Source: Neurospora intermedia (taxonomy: Eukaryota > Ascomycota > Sordariomycetes > Sordariales > Sordariaceae). From it: a DNA stretch of 64,000 bases. Positions 24,101-36,816 of this stretch are shown piece after piece. Position 1 is the stretch's first letter. The number at the start of each line of letters is the position of its first letter. The stretch spans positions 930,001-994,000 of the forward strand of contig BTPP01000002.1 of the NCBI GenBank assembly GCA_037102815.1, read 5' to 3'. The notes below the pieces were generated by a model. It searched no databases, was not told the DNA's origin, and was given only the letters and a program-made list of their open reading frames with translations. Both the position numbers and the translations under genes were made by a program.

Positions 24101-25602
24101 TTATTTATTAATTAACGGTTATAGATAATTGAATTTTAGGTACTATAAGTATTGTAGCGTTTAATTATATTAGTATCTTCGCTATTAAAATACTTAAGGT
24201 TCTTATAAAGTATTTTATAGTAGTAATTACCCGAGGGAGCGGATTGAAAAGGAGGAATATTAGGACCTCTAGGTCCGCTAGGGAATCCTCTACCGTTGCC
24301 GGGGCCTCCGGGACCACCGGGGAATCCTCTACCTTTAGGACCGCTATTTATACTAAAGAAATTTATACTTAATCTTCTAGGGCTATTATTATTAGGATTA
24401 CTACTTATACTACTAGGGTTATAACTAATTCCCTTACCTAATCTTTTAAAGCTATTATTGTTAGGATTACTACTTATACTAAAGAAACTTATACCTAATC
24501 CTCTAAGGCTACTATCGTTAGGAGTACTGCCTACTTTACTAAGGATACTGCCTATATTGTAAGGGATTTCCTCTATTCCATTTTTAATTATAATTTAGAA
24601 TTTAGTCCAATTTTTTACTTCGGCTTCCTTTAGGTTACTTTTAATAATAAAAATAGTTTCTTTTATAAAGCGAAGGTTTTTACAAAAGGTATTATTCTCC
24701 TTTTATATTTTAATTAATTCCTTCTATATAATTTTAGTTGTAATACGGATATTATTATATTCCTTTTTTACTTTATTGGACGTAGCGTTAACCGTATTTA
24801 ATAGGTCGAAGATAGTTTAGTAATCGGTTTCTTTACCCTTGATAATTTTAATTATATTACTTTTATAGGCTATTTTCTCTTTTTCGGTAATAGATAGTTT
24901 ATATTCTAGAGCAGTATTATTTTTAAGGATTTAATTGTATTAGTTTTGTAGAACCTTTAATTAGTCTACAAATTGCTTTTTAATATTCTTAAATTTATTA
25001 ATACGATTATTAATTACTTTTATTTCCTAATTGGTCTTCTTAATATAAGCCTTTATATTACGTTTATAAATCCTAAATTTCTTTTATTCGGCGGTAATAT
25101 TCTCATTGAGTAGTTTGATCTTTTTATTGAAGTAATATAAGAGTTTTATAACCTCTTCGTATCCCCTAACTTACTTTATAAAATTAGGTAAAACCCGAAG
25201 GCTAATATTAGAATTATTATTATAAATTGCGAATAATATATTGAAGCCTTTAAGTAATAAAAAGAATATTATAGTAAAATTAATTTAACCGCCTTAATTT
25301 TAATTACTAAATATTTTATTTAAGTAACAATTAAATTAATAGTTTATTAATAATTTAAAGAAAGAAATATTCTTTACTATATTACGTAATACAATAATTG
25401 CGCCCTCGTTATTTTTAAATATTTATTTACTTTCTTAGGGTCGACTCTAATATTATTAAAATTTCTAACTCGTTATTAACGATTATATACTTCGTTAAAG
25501 AGTAAATTTCGTAAGAACTGCTTTATTATATCAACTTCTATTAAATTTAGTTCGACCGAAATTACTTATTACGCTTTAACGCGAAGGTTAGGTATAATAA
25601 AG

Positions 25603-25840
25603 TATTACGGGGCGCGAGTAAGTATTAAAGTAAGACTTTAATTATTGTGCGAGGAATAGGAAGAGAATCCTGTGCGCGTACGAGAATTATATAGGGCACG
25701 CCTGTGCGTAGGTCTAGTATACAAACTATAGTACGTGTGTACGTAACTGCTGTACTGCACTTAGATAGCTACAAGCTAGCTGCACTACTGCAGTACAGTA
25801 CCTATCTATATATAGGAATATAGTAGCAATGCCTGTGACA
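25603..25840 (-). repeat. LTR of Gypsy A (right; 5' LTR by coding direction)
   Basis: This 238-bp partner of 5595-5832 ends in CCTGTGACA. Only GG separates it from the left LTR of B. Differences from its partner are mostly C/T and G/A, so they cannot be used for simple dating. Confidence 0.93.
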
Positions 25841-25842
25841 GG
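25838..25842. repeat. Target duplication ACAGG of Gypsy B, left copy
   Basis: ACAGG is made of the last three bases of A's LTR and the first two bases of A's target duplication. It recurs at 34054-34058 directly after B. Confidence 0.88.
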
Positions 25843-26081
25843 TGTCACGGGGCGCGAGCAAGCACTAAGGTAAGACTTTGATTGTTGTGCGAGGAACAGG
25901 AAGAGAATCCTGTGCGCGTACGAGAACTATATAGGGCATACGTGCGTAGGTCCAATACACGGACCACAGCACGTGTACATATAACTGCTATACTGCACTC
26001 AGGCAGCTACATAGCTAATTATACTATATAGTGTAGCACCCTCTATCTATATATAGGAATATAGTAGTAATGCTTATAACA
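25843..26081 (-). repeat. LTR of Gypsy B (left; 3' LTR by coding direction)
   Basis: This 239-bp LTR starts TGTCACGGGGCGCGAGCAAG. It is followed by a C-rich tract (26083-26093) that reads as the polypurine tract on the minus strand, which confirms the element's direction. Confidence 0.93.
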
Positions 26082-29000
26082 CTACCCTCCCTCAAAACAA
26101 GGCTCCTACTCGAAAAATCTATTATTATTAATAAGGTGGGCCTTCTCAATCCCTCCCGTAGCTGCACCCAATTAAGTACTGGTAAAACTTTTACCAAAGC
26201 GGGAAGACGGGAAGCTATTTGGCGCCCGCCAGTGCCTCAACTCCCGCTTAGGGGCAGAATATTAGCTAAAATATTGCTAAATCCGACCCTTCTACCGTAA
26301 GAGCTATTATTACCCTCAATAATCTATTTGTACGCCGGAAACTAGTTTAAAACGCTCTAATTATTATATATAGAGAACTTTAATAATTCTTACTATCGCC
26401 AGCCCTACTAGGGGTGCTATAGGGACGCCCGTAGTATAACGGTTTACGTAGGACGCCCGTAGCTACTATTAATATAAGTATTAAAAAATTCATATATTCA
26501 ACTCCCTACTTATAATTTATCTTTTCTTTAAACGTTTAATTATTATACTACTAATCCGTAAAGACTCTCAAATTCCTCTCATCTTCAAATTTTAGTATTA
26601 ATTGCGTATATAGCTAATTTAGGGAATAGGAGACGTAAGACCGCCGTAAGACGTATTATCTCTTAGTATTATTAATAGTTATTCTATAAAAGGGTATACT
26701 ATAAGGTATTCGACTAGGGTGCGCGGAATAAATCGAATTAAACTCCTTTCTTTTTACTATTGTTCGGCTTTATATTTTTTCTACTTCCCTATCGTCCTTT
26801 ACTAATTAATAGAAATATTACTTATTATTTAGTCTTACGCTCCTTCTTATTTATCGGTTATTTACTACTAGTACTGCTATAATAGGGACTAGGAGTTAGT
26901 CCTCGTCCTCTTAGACTATCCTTATCTTTTACTATACCTTCTATCCTTTTCTAAAATTTGGGTGCGGGGGGCCGAATTTAGGGTAGTTATTGTAAAGTTA
27001 CTAGATTAATTCTTAATAGCCGTCGAAGTTCTTGGCTAGTTGCTAATCGGGTAGGTAGTATGATTATTTTACTAGATACTTCCAGGACCCGTCTATCTTC
27101 TAGTAGTTTAGTAGTTCTTCGAATTCCTATCGTCGGTCCTCCTCGAATTTATCTATTTGAGTAACTATTATACCCTTGTTTACTCTTACGTTTATCATTA
27201 ATTCCCTCTAATTTGGGAGTCCCTCAATATAAAGCTTAATATAGGAGACGTTAATAATGTAGGTGACTTTTATATTTTAAAGTAGGGTTAACTCTACTAT
27301 ATGCGAATTAGCTTTTATAATACGAAAAGGGCCTTCGAAACGTAGTACTAACTTATTATATAGGCGTCTAATAGTGTAATTATTTATATTGAATATTACT
27401 TTATCGCTTACTTTATATTTTAGTACGTCTATACGCTTTTTATTTACTACTACTTTATAACGCTCCTATATATATAAGGAGGATGTTTTAATAAAGTCCT
27501 AAATTTCCTTAAAGCGAATTATTAATTAGTTAGTATTGAAGATTTACTTTTATTGTATATTTATAGTATCCGGGGGTAATAGCACAGTCGGTTCTATACT
27601 TATTCGAAGGTGGAAGCCGTAGTTAGTAAAGAATAGTATAACCCCTATTATTACCGATTTAAGGTTATTACCTTAAAATTTAGCTAGCAATAGCTAATTT
27701 ACCCAATCGTCCTATACCTAATTAACGAAGGTCCGTAAATATTATTTTATCTCTATATTAATCCTTTTAATTTGCCCGTTCGTTTCTTTATAGTAGGGGG
27801 TAGAGAGCTTTAATTTAATGCCCAATCTTTACGATAATTACTTCTAGAAAGTAGAAATAAATTGGACGCCCCTATTAGAAACGATAGTATTAAGGAGACC
27901 GTAGAGCGTATAAATACGATTAATGAACTTTTCTATTAATTCCTCTATTAATAATCCCTCTACGGGGATAAAATACCTTATTTTTATAAGCCTATTTACT
28001 ACGACTAGGATATATTTATATTCGGCGCCTCTACCTGCCCTCTTTAATTTAGGGAACGGAATTATATAGTCGATAAAGATGTCTCTCTATAATATATATA
28101 ATATTAGTAATAGTTTTAAGAATCCTACTAGCGATATTCTAGTTACTTTAATTTTACTATAGGGGATGTACGCCCTATAGTAAGCGTTTACCGCTACTAT
28201 TATTCTTAATTAGAAGTACCGATATATTAGTACTACTATTTTGTCCCTGTCCGGGTAGCCTCCCTATATTAAGGAATAGGTACGATAGATTAATTCTAGA
28301 TATACTTTCTTATTATTAAGAGGGATTACCAACCTATCCCAAAATATAACCTTATTGTTAACTATATAGTATTCGGCAAAAGGGATCTTCAACTTCCTCT
28401 TAAAATTCTTTGGCCAACGAATCCTAAATCGGATAACTTTATAAATATTGGCCATTATTGGGGAATTAGCATATAACCGGTCTACTAAATTGTTTATATA
28501 GATACTTAACCCGTTGTTGTCTTTAAGGTTATTTTCTAATATATAAACTACTAAGGGTACCCCCTCGTCCGAAATCGTATTTATTATAAAGCCTTCGTTA
28601 TCGATATCTATTAAGCAGCTATCTTCGAAAGATTCTTTATTGAAACGATTAGGGTCTATAAGTAGCCGTTATCTAACTATTAGCTTATTGTCCGTTTTGT
28701 TTCGAGGAATGTGTTTAGATTTATAATTAAGGGTATCGGGCCTTACGTTCGTCAATCCTGGACGGTATTTAATTATAAAATTAAACTTTAATAGGAATTC
28801 TGACTATTTTATATACTTAGGGGTAAGCTTCTTTATAGTATTGAATATTTTTAAATTTTTATAGTCTGTAATAATTTCGAATAGTTAGGCGGCTCCCTTT
28901 AATTTAGGTCTCTATTCTTCTAAGGCTTTAATAACTGCGAATAATTCTTTATTATATATATTATAGTTATATTCGGCCGCTAGGTGTTTAACGGAGAAGT

Positions 29001-32000
29001 AAATTACTAGGTAGAATTCGCCGTTATATACTTAGGAAAAAGTGCCTCCTAATAACTAGTTTAAGGTATCGACTTCGATAACGGTAGGCTTCTCCCAATT
29101 GTAAATCTTTAATACTAGCGCGGTTATAAACGCTATCTTTAGAGTTTTAAAAGCATTGTTATACTCTTTATTTTATCTCTATTCTATTATTTTCTTAGTA
29201 AACTTATATAGCGGCTTACCTATATAGGAAAAGCCGGCAATAAATTATTTATAGAAGTTCGCGAAGCTAAAGAATTATTATAGTTATTGTTTATTTATTA
29301 GTACTTCCTATATTGTAACTACTTTTACCTTCTTAGGATCTATTTTAATACCTCCCGGGGTAATAATTAACCTAAGGTACTTAGTCCTTTACGTATAAAA
29401 TTCGTATTTATCGATATTAATTTAAAGGCCTATATTAATTAAACGCTATAGCACCTCCCTAATATACTTAATATAGTCTTTATAAATCTTAGAGAAAATT
29501 AGAACGTTGTTGAAGTAGGCTATTACGTAAATATTAAGGATATTGTATAATATATCGTTAATAAAATTCTAAAAGGAGGCTAATACTCTAGAAAGCCCAA
29601 ATAAATAAATTAATAATTCGTATAGCCCGAATTATATAATGAACGCCGTCAACTATTCGTAGCCCTCGGCTATTCGTAGCTTATTAAATATAGTGATCAC
29701 ATCTACTTTAATAAACTACTTAGCTCTACAAATAACGTCCAGCGTCTCCTTAATTAACGGTAAAGGGTATTTATTCTTTAATAAAATTTTATTAATACCC
29801 TTATAATTAATGTAGATCCTTATACCGCCGCCCGGCTTTCTTACTAGTAAAATTAGAGAGGCTACGTCTAAAATTAAAGGCCGGATAAACCCTTTCGCCA
29901 AATTATTGTCTAATTACTATTTAATAACCTTTAGTTCCTAGGGTAATATTAGCCTAGCTCTCGAATATAATAATAATTCTACTCCCAGCTTTAATTCGAT
30001 TTTATAATTATATAAATAGTATTCCGGGATCACTTTAGCATCTATTAGGTTCGTAATGTAAAATAAATCTTTATATTCGTTAGGGAAGCGTGCTTTTACC
30101 TATTCTAGGGTATATTTCAACTTTATTAATTTTTCTATAAATTTCTATACGTCTTCTTCCGAAATACTGTAGATTTTATCGATCTCGGTAAGCGCTGTAG
30201 GTATCCCTTCTTCCCTAAGGGACTTCCGCTCGTCTTTATTTATCCCCAATCTATAAATACGGTTAATAAAATCGCGAACCGCTTTACCCGGTTAGAAAGA
30301 ATACTCGTTAGTATTCCCACCGGCTACTTCCTTTTTATATAAATCGATAAAGTTATAGATTCTAGTATCTTTAAAATAATACTTATAGGATTCGCCTCTA
30401 CCTTGTATAATTTCCTTCTAAGCGTCTTTAAATAATACTAGTATTAATATAGCTTTCTTCTTATCTTTTTATACTTTTTCTATTTCTACTTATATAGTCG
30501 AACTAATTTGGACTCCCTATAGCCTAATATTTAATATGAAGGTTCTTGCGTTAACGAGCTTAAAATCTAAAAAATCCAATCCAGCTATATTAATTATCAA
30601 TTTAAAACGGCAGAATACGGTGTACTTAATTCTTTCTAATTACGGTAGGGTTTAGAACCTACGTCCATCGACGACCTTAATTTATACTTTTGTCTTTTTT
30701 AGGGGTAGTTTTCTTTCTAGGCCGAATAGTTCCTTAAATTTACTTATATAAGCTAGTAAGGACGGGGATTCTATTATTATAGTTTAGCTTCCCCTAGGTG
30801 CCTCTATAATATTGGCCGCCCATATAGGGAGGTCCTCTTCGTCTAACTCGTTTTTAGAAACATTTTCGTCTTCGGGTTTAATTATCTCTCGGGTTTCTTC
30901 TTCTTCCTAGAGTACTATTATACCCAGAGGCTAATTTATATACGTCCCTATATATCCAACGTTCTAGATAACCTTATTAGCTACTTAATCGATATTTAGG
31001 TTGTAAAGTTGCAGCTATAGCCATCCTAAAATAATTAGATAATCTACTATTAAGTTAGCTATAAAGAACTAAATAGTTTCTTTATAATTATTAATATGTA
31101 TTATAGCCTCGATGCATTAGTCTACCTATTCCTTAAAAATACCGTCCACTAAGTATAATAGCCTTAGTTTCTCTAAAGGCTTAAGTTCTAAGCATACTTT
31201 CTCTACGAATAATTGGTCAATAAAGGCTTTACTTAAATATTCCGAATCTACTAACGATATATATTGCACCTTATTATTACACTAGGGATACTAAAGGTAT
31301 ATAGAAAGAAGGGTTATATTCTATTTATAGAATTCTAAACTACTTAATTTAAATGGCTCTATCCTCCAACAACTAATAGTATAGATATTAAATCTCCCTA
31401 TCCCTATCTTTTTCCTTTGTGTCCTAGGATACCCCGAGGCGCAACTTAGCCCTAGGGTTTACTATTTCCTTACTAGGCGGGAGCCGTGGGGGCCGGGGCG
31501 GCCGGGGGGGCTAGGGCCGCCAGGGCCGTTAGTGCAGGGTTGGCTGTATCTGCTATAGTACAATTAGTAACTAGAGTACCTATATTAGATCTCTAACGTA
31601 TAGTAATACCCAACCCGGACCGGTTGGCCTACTTACCTCTAATATTATAATTAGTATTACTCTTACAATCCTTAGCCAAATATCTTCCTTTGCCGTAGTT
31701 TATATAATTACCTTTATTGTAGCGCTCTTATAAAACGTCCTTATAAATCTCTATAAGTTTGGTGCGGTCGATATTTATAGAGTTGGGGTCCTTTTACTTA
31801 TTGTTATTACCACCGCTATTATTGCCGCCGCTATTATTATTATTGGTTACTTAGATATAATTATTGTAGAGCGAAGCCCTAGTATATATTTTAGTAATAC
31901 CACAGAATAAGGTAAACTATTCCTTCTAATTATTACGCTCTAGTTGAACGTAGTAGTAGGATACTAAATTAGCTAATAATTTAGATACCTTCTAGTATAA

Positions 32001-33814
32001 GAAGCGAACTTTAATTACTATATTATAATTATAATAGTCCGCTAGTGAAACGAATTTGGCCTCGAAGTCCTTATAATTAGTATACTTACCGGCTTATTTA
32101 AAGTTTAGCAATTCCTTCTCTACTATGGCTATAAGGTCGCCTTACTTGTAGCGCTCGTTTAAATAAGTAAGGAATTCCTCGCTTATCTTCCACTTTTAGT
32201 AGATTAAATAATAAGGGTTATTTAAGATGAATTAATAATACTCGCTAATATTAACCTTAGCCTTATTATTCAAGTAAATTATAGTATAAAGGAGTTTAGA
32301 TAGTTCGTCGGGGAATTTATATCTATTTATTAACTAGCGATTGCGAATGGCCGAGTTCTAAGTACTATAAGTATTATAATACTTAATTGTATCCGTCTCC
32401 TCGCTGTTAAAATGCTTAGGATCTTTATAAAGTGTTTTACGGTAATAGTTATTTAAAGGGTTAAATTAGAAAGGAGCGCCGCTAGGACTACCGGGTTCGC
32501 TAGGGCCTTTACTACTGGGACCTCTACTACCGGGACCTCTAGGTCCGCTAGGGAATCCTCTACCTCTAAGACCGCCGCCTATATTAAAGAAATTTATACC
32601 CGATCTTCTAGGGCTGCTATTGCTAGGACCGCCGCCTATACTAGGAATACCCGTGCCCGATCCTCTAGGGCTACTACCGTTAGGACCGCCGCCTATATTA
32701 CTAGGGCTAAAGCCGGTTCCCTTGCCTAATCTACTAGGGCTACCGTTTCGTCTATTAGTATTATTATTCGTAATATTTTTAATTGTAGTCTAGAATTTAG
32801 CTTTATTGGTAACTTTAAATTAGTTTTGTATAGCCGCTAAGTTGTTCTCGGCGACGAATATACTTTCCTTAGCTAAGCGGAGGTCGTTTCGAATAATCTT
32901 AAAATCCTCCTATAGTTTAACGGACTCCTCCTATATAATTTTAGTAATAATGTATATATTACTATATTCCTACTTGAGTTTATTGGACGTGGTATTAGCC
33001 GTAGCTAGTAAATTGAGGATAACCTAGTAATCGCCTTCCTTTTTAGTAATAATCCTGGCTATATTACTCTCCTAAATTGCTTTCTCCTTTTCGGCTATAA
33101 CTAACTTCTATTTTAGAAACGTATTATCTTTAAGGATTTAGTTGTACTAAGTTTATAGGACCTTTAATTAGTTTATAAATTACTTCTTGGTATTCTCGAA
33201 TTTATTAATACGGCCGGTAATTTATCCTATTTTGTAGTTCGTCTTTTTAATGTAGGTTTCGGTATTGCGTTTGTAGGTTCTAAATTTATTTTGCTCGGCC
33301 GTAACGTTCTCGTTGAGTAGTTTAATCTTTTTATTAAAATAGTATAGAAGTTTTATAATTTCTTTATAACCCTTAGCTTGCGTTATAAAGTTAGGTAAAA
33401 CCCGTAGGCTAATATTAGAATTATTATTGTAAATTATAAATAATATATTATAACCCTTAAGTAGGGTAGGAAAGACTATAGCGAAGTCGATTTGGCTATC
33501 GCCGTTCTAATCTTAGTTGTTAAATATTTTATTTAAATAAACGATTAAATTAATAATTTATTAATAATTAAAGAAGGAAATTCCTTTACTATATTGTGTA
33601 ATATAATAATTGTACTCTCGTTGTTCTTGAGTATTTGCTTGCTTTTTTAGGGTCGACCTTAATATTGCTAGAGCCTTTGGTTCGCTGTTAACGATTGTAC
33701 GATTCGTTAAAGAGTGAGTTTCGCGAGAATTACTTTACTATATTAGCCTCTATTAAGCTTAATTCGACCGAAATTACTTATTGCGCTTTAACGCGAAGGT
33801 TAGGTATAATAAAG

Positions 33815-34053
33815 TGTTACGGGGCGCGAGCAAGTACTAAGGTAAGACTTTAATTGTTGTGCGAGGAACAGGAAGAGAATCCTATACGCGTACGAGAACT
33901 ATGTAGGGCATACGTGCGTGGGTCCAGTACACGGACCACAGCACGTGTGTACGTGACTGCTGTACTGCACTCAGGCAGCTATACAGCTGACTGCACTATG
34001 TAGTGCAGCACCCTCTATCTATATACAGGAACATGGCAGTAATGCCTGTGACA
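33815..34053 (-). repeat. LTR of Gypsy B (right; 5' LTR by coding direction)
   Basis: This 239-bp LTR ends GCCTGTGACA and is followed by the duplication ACAGG. It differs from the A LTRs in the distal half by more than RIP-type changes, so A and B belong to slightly different LTR subfamilies. Confidence 0.93.
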
Positions 34054-34061
34054 ACAGGGAA

Positions 34062-36268
34062 GGTATTATAGAAATTGTAGTCAACGAGCTAATCCTCGTT
34101 AGTTCGCCTTATTTATTAATTATTAGTATCGGTTAATAGATTATTAATTAGTTAATTAATATAATTAACGTTGTATATAATTATAAATATACTAATAATA
34201 TTCTCGTACTCCTTATTATTAAAATACTTTACTATTTATTTAAATTAGTAATTAGGGTAAAAAATAGTACAAACCTAATAAGTAGGGTTCTCCTTTATTA
34301 AATCCTTATACTTCCTTAATTTTTTAATAACTTAATCAAATATTAGATTAATATACTCTATACCTTTGTTAATTATATCGTTTTTGTAATTAATAAGAGG
34401 GGGCGTACTATTTTAAATTACTATAAAGGATAATAAAGGGTCTAATTAGGAGGTAGAAGTACGTATATAATATTATAATTGAATATTAATTATAATATTA
34501 GACTTTAGGATATTAGGACCTTCGAAGGTATTAAATACGAGTTTATTACTAAATTAAGTACGCTTCTCTTTAAATACTTTAATAAAGTAGTAAAGATTAG
34601 GGATAATAATTAAAAAGAGTAGTCTACGAATTTCGAACTTCTTAGTAAGGTCCTTAAAGTAGTATATTATATTTATAATAAAGGCGAAAATCCCCTAGTT
34701 GTTACTATTTAATTAATCCTCCTTAGGGAATCGCTTTAAAATATTAAAATAATTAATAGTCTTATTAATGTAATAATTAATATATTTTTTTAACTTTTAA
34801 GCGCGCTATATTATACAGTAATTTAAATTCTAATGAATCGTATTATTAAGGATTATATTAATAATTTGGGAGTATTCGTCCTTATTTACGCGTAGACCTA
34901 AGAAGGTAGGGAGATTATTGTTAATATTAGGGTAATAATTAAGCTAAATAATCTTTTAAAACCTAGCGCGGCGTTAGGGGTTTCGGTGGATGAATTATAT
35001 AATATTATAAAGCCTATTAACTAGTCCCTACTAGCGCTACTCCTTAATAATAATATTTTCTTATATAATAGATAAGTAGGTAAATAGATTATTAATTTTA
35101 GAGAGGGTAAATTACCTAAGTTTTACTACCGCCTTTATTTTTAAATTTAAAATATAACCGAAGTATCGAAGGCAACGATAAAGTAATTCGCCCTCTACCT
35201 CCCCCTATAAAAGTACGGAGAATAATTCCTTAATAATATAAATAATATAAGAATTATTAGAATTGATATTATTATATTAAAAGTAACCGACCTCCTCTAA
35301 TTTAATTTCGTACGTATTTAGAACGCGGAGAATAGTAGTAGCGATATTCTTACTATTATAATTACTATATATTTCAAATAAATTTGTAAAGTTATTTCTA
35401 AATATTCTAATAGTATTAATATAATAAAAGAAGATTGAGAGGATAGTAAGGCTATTAGGAGAAGTCTAAAGATCGAAGGAAATATACTTCTAAAAGTAGA
35501 ATTTAGTAAAACGAATTTTAAAACGCTCGAAATAATATATATATTTATTTTTAACCTAAACCCTTAATATATAATACAATTTTAATAATAATTTACTAAT
35601 TATATTACAATTTATTAATAATAAGAAGGATTGAAATATTTTATTCTTAATAAAAAAGAAGGGGAATTGCGTATTAATTATTATATTTACTACTAATTTG
35701 CGGAAGGCCTCGCTAACCGGTTTAATAATAAAGGTATTCGATAAAGCGAGCTATTTAATAACCGATTTTACCTTCTTAAACTCTAGTTAGCCTATAGCGT
35801 TGTTACTAAAAAGTTCTTTAATAAAATAAATATAGTAGAAGTAAATAAGGGCCGAAGTAATAATAAATAAAGAGTAAGTCTTTAAATAAAAATTATAGTA
35901 CTAATAATTATTAAATTTATTATCGCCTAATCTTTTAATTAAGTACGTACTATACTTATTAATTTAAAAAGTCCTTTTAGAACGTTTAATTAACTAATTC
36001 TCTAAAATATACTATTCTCTATTCTAAATTATTTTAAGTATATTACTAATATTCTTAAGCAAATCGTTTGGATAAATAATCTCGATAATTTCGATTTATC
36101 GCGCAAGGGGGATACGGCGCTTTCTATTAAAGATTTCAATTGTAATAACGAAGGTAAGTGTATTATTAAGGGAGATACTCGGTACAACGGTTATAGTAGA
36201 GGAAGTTTTGTAGTTTTTAACGATGGGTATTTTAATAGTAACGGCGAGGGTACTAATAGCGCTAAATA
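34062..36268 (-). pseudogene. hAT transposase, N-terminal and catalytic part
   Basis: The transposase cuts and pastes the hAT element through an RNase H-like DDE core. On the minus strand the piece begins near 36268. It shows PVSEAFRKL (near 35690), a DLWTS-like segment (near 35460), EEVGYF followed by an Asn-rich motif (35250-35300; the family has GYF..DNA..ND), and LLYRCLRYFGYILNLK (35140-35190; the family has R..CLGHI.NL). It runs into the Gypsy insertion at 34061. Its last residues join in frame to the C-terminal piece at 5589 and downward, including the acidic and aromatic residues expected before the dimerisation region. Stops where Trp or Gln are expected, and Tyr for Cys or His, are typical RIP outcomes. 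There is no sign of a recent function. Confidence 0.85.
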
Positions 36269-36689
36269 GAGGTTAATATTAATTTGCAATAAAGGAAGGA
36301 ATAAAAAGGGGGGGAATTAATAAGTATTGCGAGCGATCTAGTTAGATTGAGCGATTAATTTAAAAGGTTAGTAATATAATCTTAAAATACTATTAAAGTT
36401 CTAGCAATTCAAAATACTAAAAATTTCAAAATAGGGGGAGGTTTAAGCGCTAAGCAATTAGGCTGGCACCTATATATAGCTTTAATAGTCGGGGGTAGCC
36501 CGATGGTTACTATTATTATAGGTCGAGATTTATAGGTTTTACCTGTTTAAACCCTAACCCTAAGATTCTACCGGTCGGTCAAGTAAAGTTAAGTAAATTA
36601 GGGACCCCTACTTACTTACTTGAGTAGCAGGGAGACCCTAATTTACTTACTTGAACTTACTTACTTACTTAAACTTGGCTTAGCAACTT
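36269..36689. other. Right hAT leader and subterminal region
   Basis: This is presumably the promoter side of the transposase gene. It contains a poly-G run (36309-36314), a telomere-like AACCCTAACCCTAA at 36550-36563, and alternating AAGTA/TACTTAC repeats from 36590 that mirror the left subterminal repeats. Confidence 0.6.
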
Positions 36690-36707
36690 GACTTATCTCC
36701 AGCGCTG
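36690..36707 (-). repeat. Right TIR of the hAT element
   Basis: This 18-bp end is the inverted partner of 5043-5060 (16 of 18 matches). The duplication GCAACGCC follows at 36708-36715. Confidence 0.92.
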
Positions 36708-36715
36708 GCAACGCC
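36708..36715. repeat. Right 8-bp target duplication of the hAT element
   Basis: This is an exact repeat of GCAACGCC at 5035-5042. It marks the return to host sequence. Confidence 0.93.
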
Positions 36716-36816
36716 ACACTTACAAATAGGACGACAGCGCGACCACAATTTTCTACTATGTAAGTCCCTCCCGGCCCCCTGCTTCTGCCCTGTGCACTCG
36801 TCCACGGCACAACCAC

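Larger units (their letters stand above)
5595..25840 (-). mobile_element. Ty3/Gypsy LTR element A, fossil, carrying two Helitrons
   Basis: This is an LTR retrotransposon fossil with a TGTCAC...GTGACA LTR at each end. The coding order on the minus strand is gag, protease, reverse transcriptase/RNase H, then integrase, as in Ty3/Gypsy. Removing the Helitrons at 8061-8965 and 10034-21135 leaves 8239 bp, very close to the 8211 bp of sister copy B. Integrase and the 3' part lie at about 5840-8060 and 8966-9000, the RNase H/RT side at 9000-10033 and 21136-22600, and gag at about 23200-25500. It is heavily RIP-mutated and broken in a large number of places (many dozens), so it is long dead. It inserted into the hAT transposase and is older than B and both Helitrons. 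Confidence 0.92.
25843..34053 (-). mobile_element. Ty3/Gypsy LTR element B, fossil, uninterrupted
   Basis: This 8211-bp LTR retrotransposon is flanked by ACAGG duplications. Read on the minus strand, the order is: 5' LTR (33815-34053); gag (about 33750-31450) with a Gly/Pro-rich stretch at 32450-32760 and a CCHC-like zinc knuckle near 31690; protease and reverse transcriptase (about 31400-29400, with the RT segment FIRP...VRKPGGGIR at 29700-29900); RNase H (about 29000-28650); integrase zinc-binding segment (28264-28455) and core (about 27780-28080); a chromodomain-like C-terminus (about 26900-27200); a polypurine tract; and the 3' LTR (25843-26081). It is the same family as A but less mutated. 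It is broken in many places, and it is younger than A. Confidence 0.93.
5043..36707 (-). mobile_element. hAT DNA transposon expanded to 31.7 kb by nested elements
   Basis: The left end reads CAGCGCTGGAAACAAGTC. The reverse complement of the right end reads CAGCGCTGGAGATAAGTC, which matches at 16 of 18 positions, and both ends are flanked by the exact duplication GCAACGCC. Both subterminal regions carry short AAGTC/AAGTA-type repeats. The element's own DNA is 5043-5594 plus about 34059-36707, or 3.2 kb in total, a normal hAT size. Everything between is Gypsy A (with two Helitrons) and Gypsy B. A minus-strand hAT transposase fills most of the native DNA and is split by the insertion near its C-terminus. 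The element is strongly AT-biased with CpA depletion, so it is RIP-decayed and cannot be autonomous. Confidence 0.92.

Noticed and set aside
25603-26081. Two adjacent LTRs as a tandem-recombination product
   Set aside because: Both elements have their own target duplications, which explains the arrangement by two separate insertions.
5043-36707. A giant cargo transposon of the Starship type
   Set aside because: The size would fit, but the ends are hAT TIRs with an 8-bp duplication, there is no tyrosine recombinase gene, and the interior is fully explained by nested retroelements and Helitrons.
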